The notes beneath the pieces were generated by a model that was given only the letters and a program-made list of their open reading frames with translations, was not told where the DNA came from and searched no databases. Positions 1 to 6,061 of a stretch of DNA of 13,635 bases are shown piece by piece. Numbering within the stretch: the stretch's first letter is position 1; each line of letters starts with the position of its first letter. A program made the translations under genes and the position numbers. The DNA is from Betaproteobacteria bacterium (GTDB lineage: Bacteria > Pseudomonadota > Gammaproteobacteria > Burkholderiales > Usitatibacteraceae): contig JANYFH010000361.1 in the NCBI GenBank assembly GCA_025362705.1, forward strand, positions 1 to 13,635. The letters run 5' to 3'.

Positions 1-2
1 GC

Positions 3-968
3 GTCCGCGCCGAGCTCTACACACAGCTTGCACAAATGGAAATCGCCGGACTGCCATTCGATAAAGCGATCGCACTGCTGGAAATTTCCGCCGCGGCCAA
101 ATTGCGGTTGGAAGCAATGAAAAAACTGACCGCGCGCGGGATCAATCCTGCGATGGCAGGTGAGAAGAGCGGTTTATTCACCAAACTGGATGCACGACTG
201 ATTCACGCCGTTCTGCTCGCTGGCAGTCCCGCCGCAATGTATCGCCGACTGGCGGACTTTTATACGCAGCGCGCGATGCAGTTCACAACGATGAAATCGC
301 GTATGGTCATGCCGCTGTTTGTGCTGCTACTGGCATTGTTCCTCCAGCCGCTACCCGCACTGATCGGCGGCTCGATCAGCATCGGTGGTTATCTGTTGCA
401 AGTATGCCGACCGATTGTCGTGCTGCTGGCGTTGTACTACATAGGGCGATGGTGGTGGAGTCGCTCGCTCGATCAATCCGCAAAATCGCCCTTGGAGCCT
501 CTGCTTCTGCGCGTGCCGCTAGCAGGCCCCTTGATCGTGCGCAGCAATGTGCGCGATTTTTTTGAAAGTCTCGCGCTGATGCTGGAGGCAGGCGTTTCAA
601 TGCTCGACGCCTTGCCTGCCGCATTGGATACGCTACAGATCGGCGCCATTCGCCGCGAATTTGCAAAGATAGCAGTCCGCATTGAAAATGGCGCCGCACT
701 CGCCGGTGCCATTTCCGGCTTGACGTATCTCACCCGTGAGAACAACGGTGACCGCCTCATTGAGTTCGTCACCACCGGTGAAGCCAGTGGTACGTTGCCG
801 GAAATGCTGTTGCGTCATACGCGCATGGAAACCGAATCTATCAATGATTTTTTCAAGCAATTGGCCGATTGGGCGCCGCGCATTTTCTACGGGCTGATCA
901 TGTTGTGGATGGCGTATGGCCTGCTCCGCGGCGGTGGATTCATGCCGCAGATACCAAAAAATTTGTAG
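3..968 (+). CDS. Type II secretion F-domain inner-membrane protein (GspF/PilC family), 5' partial
   Basis: Polytopic inner-membrane platform protein of the type II secretion/type IV pilus F family. The frame is open to the left edge and the codons before the first ATG (position 36) read VRAELYTQLAQ, the usual beginning of a T2SSF domain, so the true start is probably outside the window. Numbering from the ATG at 36, the first domain covers about residues 1-80, membrane segments lie near 90-110 and 118-138, and the second domain starts near 172 (ESLALMLEAGVSMLDAL). The family motif GE-SG-L is intact at 248-254, and a last hydrophobic segment lies near 280-297. In the first domain the matching motif is degenerate (LLAGSPAAM, 60-68; the Glu is replaced). 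Family membership is clear. Which system it serves (GspF, PilC or another pseudopilus assembly) would depend on genes to the left. Confidence 0.88.
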   Translation, partial: VRAELYTQLAQMEIAGLPFDKAIALLEISAAAKLRLEAMKKLTARGINPAMAGEKSGLFTKLDARLIHAVLLAGSPAAMYRRLADFYTQRAMQFTTMKSRMVMPLFVLLLALFLQPLPALIGGSISIGGYLLQVCRPIVVLLALYYIGRWWWSRSLDQSAKSPLEPLLLRVPLAGPLIVRSNVRDFFESLALMLEAGVSMLDALPAALDTLQIGAIRREFAKIAVRIENGAALAGAISGLTYLTRENNGDRLIEFVTTGEASGTLPEMLLRHTRMETESINDFFKQLADWAPRIFYGLIMLWMAYGLLRGGGFMPQIPKNL

Positions 969-999
969 ACGTGCTCGTAAAAACCTGCGTGCTGGTCCC

Positions 1000-1008
1000 T
1001 GCGATAAT
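1000..1008 (+). promoter_or_regulatory. Candidate extended -10 promoter for the GST gene
   Basis: The gap before the glutathione S-transferase gene contains TGCGATAAT, an extended -10 (TGN plus a 5/6 match to TATAAT), about 30 bp before the ATG at 1038. No convincing -35 lies 16-18 bp upstream, which is tolerable for extended -10 promoters. Inference from motif only. Confidence 0.4.
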
Positions 1009-1037
1009 CCACCGAGTTTATTTTTGGAATGTAAACA

Positions 1038-1658
1038 ATGCTGAAAATCTGGGGACGTCTCACATCTGTCAATGTACAAAAAGTCGTTTGGTGCGCCGAC
1101 GAACTCGGTCTTGAATACGAGCGCATCGAAGCTGGCGGCAAGTATGGGGTGGTGAACACGCCCGAATATCGCGCCATGAATCCGAATGGCCTGGTACCGG
1201 TGATCGACGATAGTGGCTTCGTACTTTGGGAATCAAATGCAATCGTCCGCTATCTGGCCGCGCGTTATGGCGAGGGTTTGCTTTGGCCCGCAGATAGGTA
1301 CGTTCGCGCCGATGCGGATCGCTGGATGGACTGGCAGTCGGTGTCGTTGAATCCAGGTATAGGCCCCGCATTTATTCAGCTGATTCGTACCTCACCGGAG
1401 AAACGTAACGTTGCTGTAGTTGAAGCTGCGCGTGTTGACGTCGAGAAAAAACTTGGCGTTCTGGATGCACAGTTGGCGACGCGCGAATATGTGGCAGGGC
1501 CTTCATTTACGCCAGGCGATATCGCGCTCGGTTGCTCGGTCGACCGCTGGTTCAAGCTGCCACTGGCACGCGAGGCGCATCCGCATGTAGAGCGCTGGTA
1601 TGTGACATTGCAGACACGCAAAGGGGCAAAGCAGGTAGTCGAGTTGGCATTGGCTTAG
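1038..1658 (+). CDS. Glutathione S-transferase family protein
   Basis: Cytosolic GST of 206 residues, expected to conjugate or reduce substrates with glutathione; the natural substrate cannot be read from sequence. The N-terminal thioredoxin-like domain spans about 1-77, with a Ser in the usual catalytic region (RLTSVNVQK, Ser10), the cis-Pro turn in NPNGLVPVIDD (Val53-Pro54) and the glutathione gamma-glutamyl-binding ESNAIVRYLA (Glu65-Ser66). The helical C-terminal domain spans about 88-206 and has the N-capping box TPGD at 158-161, which supports a complete fold. Length is typical. It starts 69 bp after the secretion-protein gene, behind its own candidate promoter, so it is probably not part of that operon. 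The ATG at 1038 is preferred because it starts the conserved beta strand directly. Confidence 0.93.
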   Translation: MLKIWGRLTSVNVQKVVWCADELGLEYERIEAGGKYGVVNTPEYRAMNPNGLVPVIDDSGFVLWESNAIVRYLAARYGEGLLWPADRYVRADADRWMDWQSVSLNPGIGPAFIQLIRTSPEKRNVAVVEAARVDVEKKLGVLDAQLATREYVAGPSFTPGDIALGCSVDRWFKLPLAREAHPHVERWYVTLQTRKGAKQVVELALA

Positions 1659-1721
1659 ATGTTGTACAGGTTGTATTCTGCCGAGAGCCGTTTTTTGCAG
1701 TTAATCATTTGAAGGAAAATT

Positions 1722-2048
1722 ATGAAGCTTAAGAATATTGCTACGTTGCTATTTATCACGCTGTCCGCGAATGTCGTATTTGCACAATCTGAAACACAGC
1801 CAACACAGCCAACACAGCCCGCACCGCCACCACCGGTAACACCGGTTGCGCCGCCTGCGCCGGTAGCGCCGGTTTCGGCTTCGCAGCCAAGGGTGGTTGA
1901 AGGCGTTCTGGTGAGATCGCAACGGGCAAACAATAGTGACAAGGGAACGTTTGAATGGGTGTGCACTTATCGTGTCGAGGGATCGACAAGAGGCGTACAA
2001 CTTGACGAAAGTTGCCCGCAGACGATGCCGTTTTCGTTTAAGCGTTGA
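1722..2048 (+). CDS. Small exported proline-rich protein, function unknown
   Basis: Protein of 108 residues that I do not recognise. An excellent ribosome binding site (AAGGA, 1712-1716) precedes the ATG. Residues 1-21 are a clear Sec signal peptide (Lys-rich start, hydrophobic core, cleavage likely after VVFA). Residues 22-56 are a low-complexity Thr/Gln/Pro then Pro/Val/Ala linker, beginning with tandem TQP units. Residues 57-108 form a small possible domain with two cysteines (Cys81 and Cys98) that could form a disulfide in the periplasm, ending in a basic FKR tail. There is no lipobox, so a soluble periplasmic or secreted protein is more likely than a lipoprotein. It lies 63 bp after the GST gene on the same strand. 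The signal peptide and RBS make it very likely a real gene. Confidence 0.8.
   Translation: MKLKNIATLLFITLSANVVFAQSETQPTQPTQPAPPPPVTPVAPPAPVAPVSASQPRVVEGVLVRSQRANNSDKGTFEWVCTYRVEGSTRGVQLDESCPQTMPFSFKR
1794..1820 (+). repeat. Three tandem 9-bp units inside the exported-protein gene
   Basis: The unit ACACAGCCA occurs three times head to tail (1794-1802, 1803-1811, 1812-1820, the last with a final C), encoding the repeated TQP at the start of the proline-rich linker. Because the unit is a multiple of 3, copy-number change by slippage would alter linker length without a frameshift. Confidence 0.8.
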
Positions 2049-2052
2049 GATA

Positions 2053-2078
2053 TTATGCGGTGGTCGTTTCCCGCATAA
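2053..2078 (+). other. Hairpin just after the exported-protein gene
   Basis: TTATGCGG (2053-2060) and CCGCATAA (2071-2078) form a perfect 8-bp stem with a 10-nt loop, 5 bp past the stop codon. There is no following T run, so it is more likely a 3'-end stabilising hairpin than an intrinsic terminator. Confidence 0.5.
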
Positions 2079-2110
2079 ATTGACTTGGCGCTAGTGTTGG
2101 CGCGGTGTTT

Positions 2111-2142
2111 GGGGTGGAAATGGTCTGGGAGGGGCGCTGGGG
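2111..2142 (+). other. G-rich tract with quadruplex-like spacing
   Basis: Four G runs of 3-4 bases (2111-2114, 2127-2129, 2131-2134, 2139-2142) lie in a stretch where the plus strand is markedly G/T rich (about 2080-2165). The loops would be 12, 1 and 4 nt; the first is longer than the classical limit. No gene is supported here on either strand. Confidence 0.35.
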
Positions 2143-2210
2143 CTTGTTGTTTGAGACTGTTGTTGAATAGCCGAAGGCGCTGATTTGCTCGCTGCGCTCG
2201 GGTGTACGAC

Positions 2211-2268
2211 GGACTCGGTCACGCAAGCGCGACCCCGGCATCCGCTGCATCGGATGCCCTTCGAGTCC
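2211..2268. repeat. Palindromic element folding as a three-way junction
   Basis: An outer stem GGACTCG (2211-2217) with CGAGTCC (2262-2268) encloses two hairpins. The first is GTC-A-CG / CG-C-GAC (2218-2233, one mismatch, CAAG loop). The second is a perfect 8-bp stem GGCATCCG (2237-2244) with CGGATGCC (2251-2258). The fold is possible on either strand. Together with the terminator-like hairpin that follows, the region resembles REP/BIME-type intergenic palindromic repeats, but I cannot show other copies from this window. Alternative: a small structured RNA or the 3' end of one. Confidence 0.5.
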
Positions 2269-2272
2269 CCAC

Positions 2273-2296
2273 GCGATGCCGCAGGGCATCGCTTTT
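2273..2296 (+). terminator. Terminator-like hairpin with short T run
   Basis: GCGATGCC (2273-2280) and GGCATCGC (2285-2292) form a perfect 8-bp GC-rich stem with a GCAG tetraloop, followed by TTTT (2293-2296). Oriented to stop transcripts coming from the exported-protein gene side. The T run is short, so termination may be partial; it could equally be part of the adjacent palindromic element. Confidence 0.5.
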
Positions 2297-2308
2297 CGAG
2301 CGGAAACG

Positions 2309-2333
2309 AAAAAACTCGCCGAAGCGGTTTTTT
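2309..2333. terminator. Bidirectional intrinsic terminator between the exported-protein gene and tRNA-Leu
   Basis: A6 (2309-2314) pairs with T6 (2328-2333) around a core C plus CGC / GCG plus G stem with one bulged T at 2316 and a CGAA loop (UUCG when read on the minus strand). Read on the plus strand it is followed by a run of T to 2340 broken by one A; read on the minus strand the T6 continues as CGTTT. It fits termination of the minus-strand tRNA transcript just past the CCA end and also of plus-strand readthrough. Confidence 0.7.
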
Positions 2334-2339
2334 ATTTTT

Positions 2340-2426
2340 TGGTGCCCGAAAGAGGACTCGAACCTCCACACCGTTGCCGGCGCTAGGACCTGAACCTAGT
2401 GCGTCTACCAATTCCGCCATCCGGGC
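2340..2426 (-). tRNA. leu tRNA(CAG): tRNA-Leu (anticodon CAG), CCA encoded
   Basis: Read on the minus strand, the gene starts GCCCGGATGGCGGAATTGGT and ends in GGGCACCA. The 7-bp acceptor stem closes (one G-T pair), and the D arm has the GGCGGAATTGGTAGAC pattern of leucine tRNAs. The anticodon arm is CTAGG-TTCAGGT-CCTAG with anticodon CAG, reading CUG codons. A long class II variable arm (GCCG..CGGT) follows, then a T arm with TTCGAGT. Length is 87 nt with the encoded CCA, as expected for tRNA-Leu. It is divergent from rnr and has a strong promoter and a terminator of its own. Confidence 0.97.
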
Positions 2427-2444
2427 TTACAGGTTGCTGGGCGC

Positions 2445-2463
2445 TTGCAATAACGTATTGCAA
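2445..2463. promoter_or_regulatory. Perfect inverted repeat (8+3+8) between tRNA-Leu and rnr
   Basis: TTGCAATA (2445-2452), spacer ACG, TATTGCAA (2456-2463). The dyad is exact. It lies in the tRNA 5' leader and overlaps the candidate -35 of the rnr promoter. It could be an operator for a dimeric regulator or, as RNA, a leader hairpin of the tRNA precursor. The dyad itself is certain; the function is inferred. Confidence 0.55.
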
Positions 2464-2484
2464 CTGCTGCGCTTCGCGTAAAAT
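2458..2484 (+). promoter_or_regulatory. Candidate promoter for rnr-rlmB
   Basis: TTGCAA (2458-2463, 4/6 match to TTGACA), a 15-bp spacer, and TAAAAT (2479-2484, 5/6 match to TATAAT). The short spacer makes it weak. Transcription would start near 2491, about 75 nt before the rnr start codon. It overlaps the oppositely oriented tRNA promoter. Confidence 0.4.
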
Positions 2485-2492
2485 GAGGCCGA

Positions 2493-2521
2493 ATCATAGC
2501 GAAAACTGCCCATCCTGTCCA
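2493..2521 (-). promoter_or_regulatory. Strong sigma70-type promoter for tRNA-Leu
   Basis: On the minus strand TGGACA (2516-2521, 5/6), an exact 17-bp spacer and TATGAT (2493-2498, 5/6), followed by a GC-rich discriminator (TCGGCC), which is typical of stringently controlled stable-RNA promoters. The predicted start near 2486 leaves a leader of about 60 nt before the mature tRNA 5' end. Confidence 0.75.
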
Positions 2522-2565
2522 CCTTTATAGATTCACACACCACATCACAGATTCCGAGAGCCATT

Positions 2566-5106
2566 TTGACCAAGAAAAATAATAAATCGCATCCGTCGCC
2601 GCGTGCCGCCGACCCGCACAAGGCGCGCGAGCAGGCCAAGTACGAAAATCCGCTGCCGAGCAGGGAGCTCATCCTGGAAGTGCTCGCAAAGGCGGGAATC
2701 CCGATGAATTCGACGCAGCTTGCCGACATGCTCGACATCGGCGCCGAGGAAATGGATGGCTTCACCCGTCGCCTGGCAGCCATGGAGCGTGAGGCGCAAG
2801 TAATGCGCAATCGTCAGGGCGATGTTTGCCTGGTTGAAAAGCTTGATCTGATTCCAGGCCGTGTACAGGGACATCCGGATGGATTTGGTTTCCTCGTCCC
2901 CGACAACGGAACTGACGATTTGTTTCTGGGGCCGAAGCAAATGCACAAGGTACTCGACGGCGACCGCGCAATGGTGCGCGAAGTCGGTGTTGATCGTCGT
3001 GGGCGGCGTGAGGGCTCCATTGTCGAGGTGCTTGAGCGGAAAAACACCAAACTCGTCGGTCGTTTATTTGCCGAGCGCGGTGTGCTGTTTGTTGTCGCCG
3101 AGAACAAGCGGATCAGTCAGGACATTCTGGTCGAGCCGGGTTTTGACGGGGGAGCCAAAAGTGGCCAGGTAGTGATGGTTGAGCTGGTTGCACAACCGGC
3201 CAAGAATTCCGAGCCGGTCGCACGTGTGACCGAGGTGCTCGGCAATTACGCTGATCCTGGCATGGAAATCGAAATAGCGCTACGCAAGCATGATCTGCCG
3301 TACATCTGGCCCGATGATGTTGTGGCACTGGAAAAGAAGGTCCCGAAAAAAGTAACCATGGCCGATATGAAAGGCCGCGCCGACTTGCGTGATTTGCCGT
3401 TTGTCACCATCGACGGTGAAACTGCACGCGATTTCGATGACGCGGTGTACTGCGAACGCCAGGGCAAGGGATTTCGCCTGCTGGTGGCGATTGCGGATGT
3501 CTCGCATTACGTGAAGACGGGCGACGCGCTGGATCGCGAAGCGCAGCTGCGTGGCAATTCGGTGTACTTTCCGCGGCGCGTGATTCCGATGCTACCGGAA
3601 GCACTGTCGAACGAGATGTGCTCGTTGAAACCAAACGTTGATCGTTTGGCTTTGGTGTGCGAGATGTCGATTTCGGCGACCGGCGAAATCAAGCGCTACG
3701 AATTCATGGAAGCGGTGTTTCATTCAGCAGCCAGGCTCACCTACACGAATGTGGCGAAGCTGCTTTACGCAAACGAACCTGATCACGCCATCAACAAAAA
3801 CTTGTGGCAACACCTGCGGCATCTGGATGAGGTATTTCAGGTTTTGCTTGGCGCCCGCAACAAACGCGGTGCGATTGATTTCGATACTGCAGAGACCGTG
3901 ATGCTGTTCACCGACAGCGGCAAGATTGAAAATATCGTACCTTCAACACGCAATGATGCGCACCGCCTGATCGAAGAATGCATGCTCGCCGCCAACGTAA
4001 GTACGGCTAATTTCCTGATTGAACAAGAGCATCCGGGCTTGTATCGCATCCACGCCGGGCCCAGCGAGGAAAAGCTTGAGGGCTTGCGCACGATGCTGAA
4101 AGACTTTGCACTCACACTACCGGGCGGCAAGACGCCGAGCCCGCGCGATTACGCGGAACTCCTGAAAAAAATCAAGGATCGCCCTGATGCGCCGCTGCTG
4201 CAAACGGTGCTGCTGCGCTCGATGAAGCAGGCAGTGTATAGCCCCGACAATATCGGCCACTTTGGGCTGAGTTATGACGCATATACACACTTCACGTCAC
4301 CAATCCGGCGCTACCCGGATTTGCTCACGCATCGCGCGATCAAGGCGATTTTGCACAACACTACGTATGACCCGAAAGTGCCGTGGGACCAATTGGGCAT
4401 GCAGTGTTCCGCGACTGAACGCCGCGCGGATGAAGCCACACGCGATGTGACTGCCTGGCTCAAATGCTATTACATGAAAGATCGTCTAGGCGAAACATTC
4501 GCCGGCACGATTACGGGTGTTACCGGATTTGGAATATTCGTCACGCTCGATGATGTGTACGTCGAGGGCCTGGTGCATATCTCTGAATTTGGCCAGGATT
4601 ATTTTCACTTTGACCAGGCCAAGCACGCCATCATCGGCGAGCGTACCAAGAAAAAATTTCAACTATCGGATCGCGTCAACATCAAGGTGGCGCGCGTTGA
4701 TATTGAAACCAGCAAGATCGATTTTTCGCTGGCAGGCGAGCTACCGAGAAAAGTCGGCCGCATGGATGACGATGCCGTTGCCGGCAAGGGAAAATTTACA
4801 CCTTGGGATGGCGGTAAAAAAGGCGCGGGAAAACTTCCTGGCAAGGCTGCAGTGGAGAAAGGTGTGAAAGCGCCATCCGTATCTCCGCAGGTTTTGCCAC
4901 CGCCGCGTGAGACACGCCAGTCGCGCGAGGCAAAAGCCGACAAGACAGTAATCAATGTCAGTAGCGCGAATCCGCCAACAACACCAATGGCAGGCTTTGG
5001 CGCATCGACACCAAAAGCGAAGTTCGGCGCCAAGACGAAAGCGCAACCACAACCCGCGCCCAAAGCAAAAAAGCCACCTGCGCTGCTGGTGAAAAAGAAA
5101 AAATGA
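2566..5106 (+). CDS. rnr: Ribonuclease R (3'-5' exoribonuclease), TTG start
   Basis: Processive 3'-5' exoribonuclease that degrades structured RNA and takes part in rRNA/tRNA quality control, in the cytosol. In 846 residues, the order is a winged-helix region (about 28-92), cold-shock/OB domains (about 95-250), the RNB catalytic domain (about 275-600), an S1 domain (about 643-724) and a basic Lys/Pro/Ala-rich tail (about 725-846). The metal-binding acidic cluster is intact: Asp283, Asp289, Asp291 and Asp292 in DGETARDFDDAV. The RNB signature HFTSPIRRYPDLL is at 575-587. The start must be TTG: no ATG occurs in frame until inside the winged-helix region, and the TTG gives the usual basic N-terminus. 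Only a weak GAGAG lies upstream, so initiation may be modest. The stop overlaps the rlmB start by 4 bp (ATGA), so the two are translationally coupled. Confidence 0.96.
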   Translation: MTKKNNKSHPSPRAADPHKAREQAKYENPLPSRELILEVLAKAGIPMNSTQLADMLDIGAEEMDGFTRRLAAMEREAQVMRNRQGDVCLVEKLDLIPGRVQGHPDGFGFLVPDNGTDDLFLGPKQMHKVLDGDRAMVREVGVDRRGRREGSIVEVLERKNTKLVGRLFAERGVLFVVAENKRISQDILVEPGFDGGAKSGQVVMVELVAQPAKNSEPVARVTEVLGNYADPGMEIEIALRKHDLPYIWPDDVVALEKKVPKKVTMADMKGRADLRDLPFVTIDGETARDFDDAVYCERQGKGFRLLVAIADVSHYVKTGDALDREAQLRGNSVYFPRRVIPMLPEALSNEMCSLKPNVDRLALVCEMSISATGEIKRYEFMEAVFHSAARLTYTNVAKLLYANEPDHAINKNLWQHLRHLDEVFQVLLGARNKRGAIDFDTAETVMLFTDSGKIENIVPSTRNDAHRLIEECMLAANVSTANFLIEQEHPGLYRIHAGPSEEKLEGLRTMLKDFALTLPGGKTPSPRDYAELLKKIKDRPDAPLLQTVLLRSMKQAVYSPDNIGHFGLSYDAYTHFTSPIRRYPDLLTHRAIKAILHNTTYDPKVPWDQLGMQCSATERRADEATRDVTAWLKCYYMKDRLGETFAGTITGVTGFGIFVTLDDVYVEGLVHISEFGQDYFHFDQAKHAIIGERTKKKFQLSDRVNIKVARVDIETSKIDFSLAGELPRKVGRMDDDAVAGKGKFTPWDGGKKGAGKLPGKAAVEKGVKAPSVSPQVLPPPRETRQSREAKADKTVINVSSANPPTTPMAGFGASTPKAKFGAKTKAQPQPAPKAKKPPALLVKKKK

Positions 5107-5849
5107 AACCGCAAATTATTTTTGGCTTCCATGCCGTCAGTGCGCGCATGCGAACCCGTGCTGAAAGCGTTCGTGAAATTTATGTCGATGCCAAGCGCGA
5201 CGACAAACGCATGCAGGCACTGATCGAAAACGCCAAGGCCAAGGATTTGCGTGTGATGACGGTGGACGGCAAACGCCTCGACGGCATGACCGGCAATGCG
5301 CGGCATCAGGGTGTGGTTGCAAACGTCGAAGCGACGGCATTGCCGCAGTTTGTCGATGACGTGCTCGACCTGCTGACTGTGCCGCCGCTGTTGTTGCTGC
5401 TCGATGGCGTAACTGACCCACACAACTTGGGTGCCTGCCTGCGCGTGGCCGATGCTGCTGGCGCGCATGCGGTGATTGCGCCCAAGGATCGTAGCGTCGG
5501 GCTTACTGCGGTGGCGATGAAGGTGGCGTCTGGTGCGGCTGAATCTATTCCGTATATCACCGTTACAAACCTCGCGCGCACGCTGCGTGAATTGAAAGAT
5601 CGCGAGATATGGATTGTGGGCGCTGACGAGGACGGTCAATCTTCGCTGTTCGAGGCGAAGCTCGGCGGTCCGCTGGCATGGGTGCTGGGCGCGGAAGGCG
5701 AGGGCTTGCGCCGCCTCACGCGCGAGAACTGCGATCAGATCATCAGCATTCCGATGTTCGGCGCGGTGGAGAGTTTGAACGTTTCAGTGGCATCCGGTGT
5801 CTGTCTGTTCGAGGCGCGACGGCAGCGGGAAGGCGTGGCTGCGAAGTAA
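5103..5849 (+). CDS. rlmB: 23S rRNA (guanosine-2'-O-)-methyltransferase RlmB
   Basis: SPOUT-family methyltransferase that 2'-O-methylates G2251 in the peptidyl-transferase P loop of 23S rRNA with S-adenosylmethionine. In 248 residues, an N-terminal RNA-binding substrate domain (about 1-78, starting IFGFHAV) is followed by the knotted catalytic domain. Motif 1 is DGVTDPHNLGACLRVADAAG (101-120) with Asn108 and Arg114, motif 2 is WVLGAEGEGLRR with Glu198, and motif 3 is GAVESLNVSVA with Ser224, Asn226 and Ser228. Length and residue positions match the E. coli enzyme. The ATGA overlap with rnr indicates one operon and joins RNA decay with ribosome maturation. Confidence 0.96.
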   Translation: MKPQIIFGFHAVSARMRTRAESVREIYVDAKRDDKRMQALIENAKAKDLRVMTVDGKRLDGMTGNARHQGVVANVEATALPQFVDDVLDLLTVPPLLLLLDGVTDPHNLGACLRVADAAGAHAVIAPKDRSVGLTAVAMKVASGAAESIPYITVTNLARTLRELKDREIWIVGADEDGQSSLFEAKLGGPLAWVLGAEGEGLRRLTRENCDQIISIPMFGAVESLNVSVASGVCLFEARRQREGVAAK

Positions 5850-6061
5850 TGAAACACTAGAATTGGCGAGGCTTTCAGGCAGAAAACGCTTGGAAAACCG
5901 CACCAGTGCTTGCGTTTCGTCTATTGTGCGTTTGCGCTCTCCATGCCGTTCACTACGCTTGACATGACAATATTTTTTGTTCACGCCGTCACGATTTGCT
6001 ACATCCGCAGATTCTATTCCCCGCTAGAATTTGCGCTCGATTGCCCCAAGGAAAGAGCATC
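5850..6061 (+). other. Gap between rlmB and the first M16 gene; no clear promoter
   Basis: About 210 bp without a gene. AAACGC (5884-5889) and GCGTTT (5912-5917) can pair around an inner GCAC/GTGC hairpin, but no T run follows, so this is at best a weak terminator for rnr-rlmB. A perfect TTGACA at 5959-5964 has no -10 at suitable spacing, and a -10-like TAGAAT at 6025-6030 has no -35. A promoter for the peptidase genes probably lies here, but I cannot fix it. Confidence 0.4.
6048..6052 (+). promoter_or_regulatory. Ribosome binding site fixing the start of the first M16 gene
   Basis: AAGGA, 9 bp before the ATG at 6062. The frame is open further upstream, to about 5996, but only this ATG has a Shine-Dalgarno sequence and opens directly into a signal peptide. 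Confidence 0.7.

Noticed and set aside
2260..2268. TTCGAGTCC in the gap as remnant of a second tRNA or an attachment site
   Set aside because: It matches the tRNA T loop sequence but no acceptor, D or anticodon arm can be built around it, it is inverted relative to tRNA-Leu, and there is no integrase nearby; it is explained as one arm of the outer stem of the palindromic element.
2053..2289. Minus-strand Pro/Thr-rich reading frame in the gap
   Set aside because: Its first half is the palindromic element and the rest is the G/T-skewed tract; no ribosome binding site or recognisable domain.
2091..2420. Minus-strand reading frame of 109 codons beginning MAELVDALGSGPSAGN
   Set aside because: It is the translation of the tRNA-Leu gene and its palindromic downstream region; such frames are a known artefact of tRNA-Leu.
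4659..5639. 326-codon frame antisense to the rnr end and rlmB
   Set aside because: Both sense genes are conserved and complete here; the antisense frame follows from their codon bias.
5959..5964. Perfect TTGACA as a -35 element
   Set aside because: No -10-like hexamer 15-19 bp downstream; kept only as a remark in the gap entry.
5996..6061. Upstream extension of the first M16 gene
   Set aside because: It would place 22 residues ahead of a good signal peptide and ignores the AAGGA site before the ATG at 6062.
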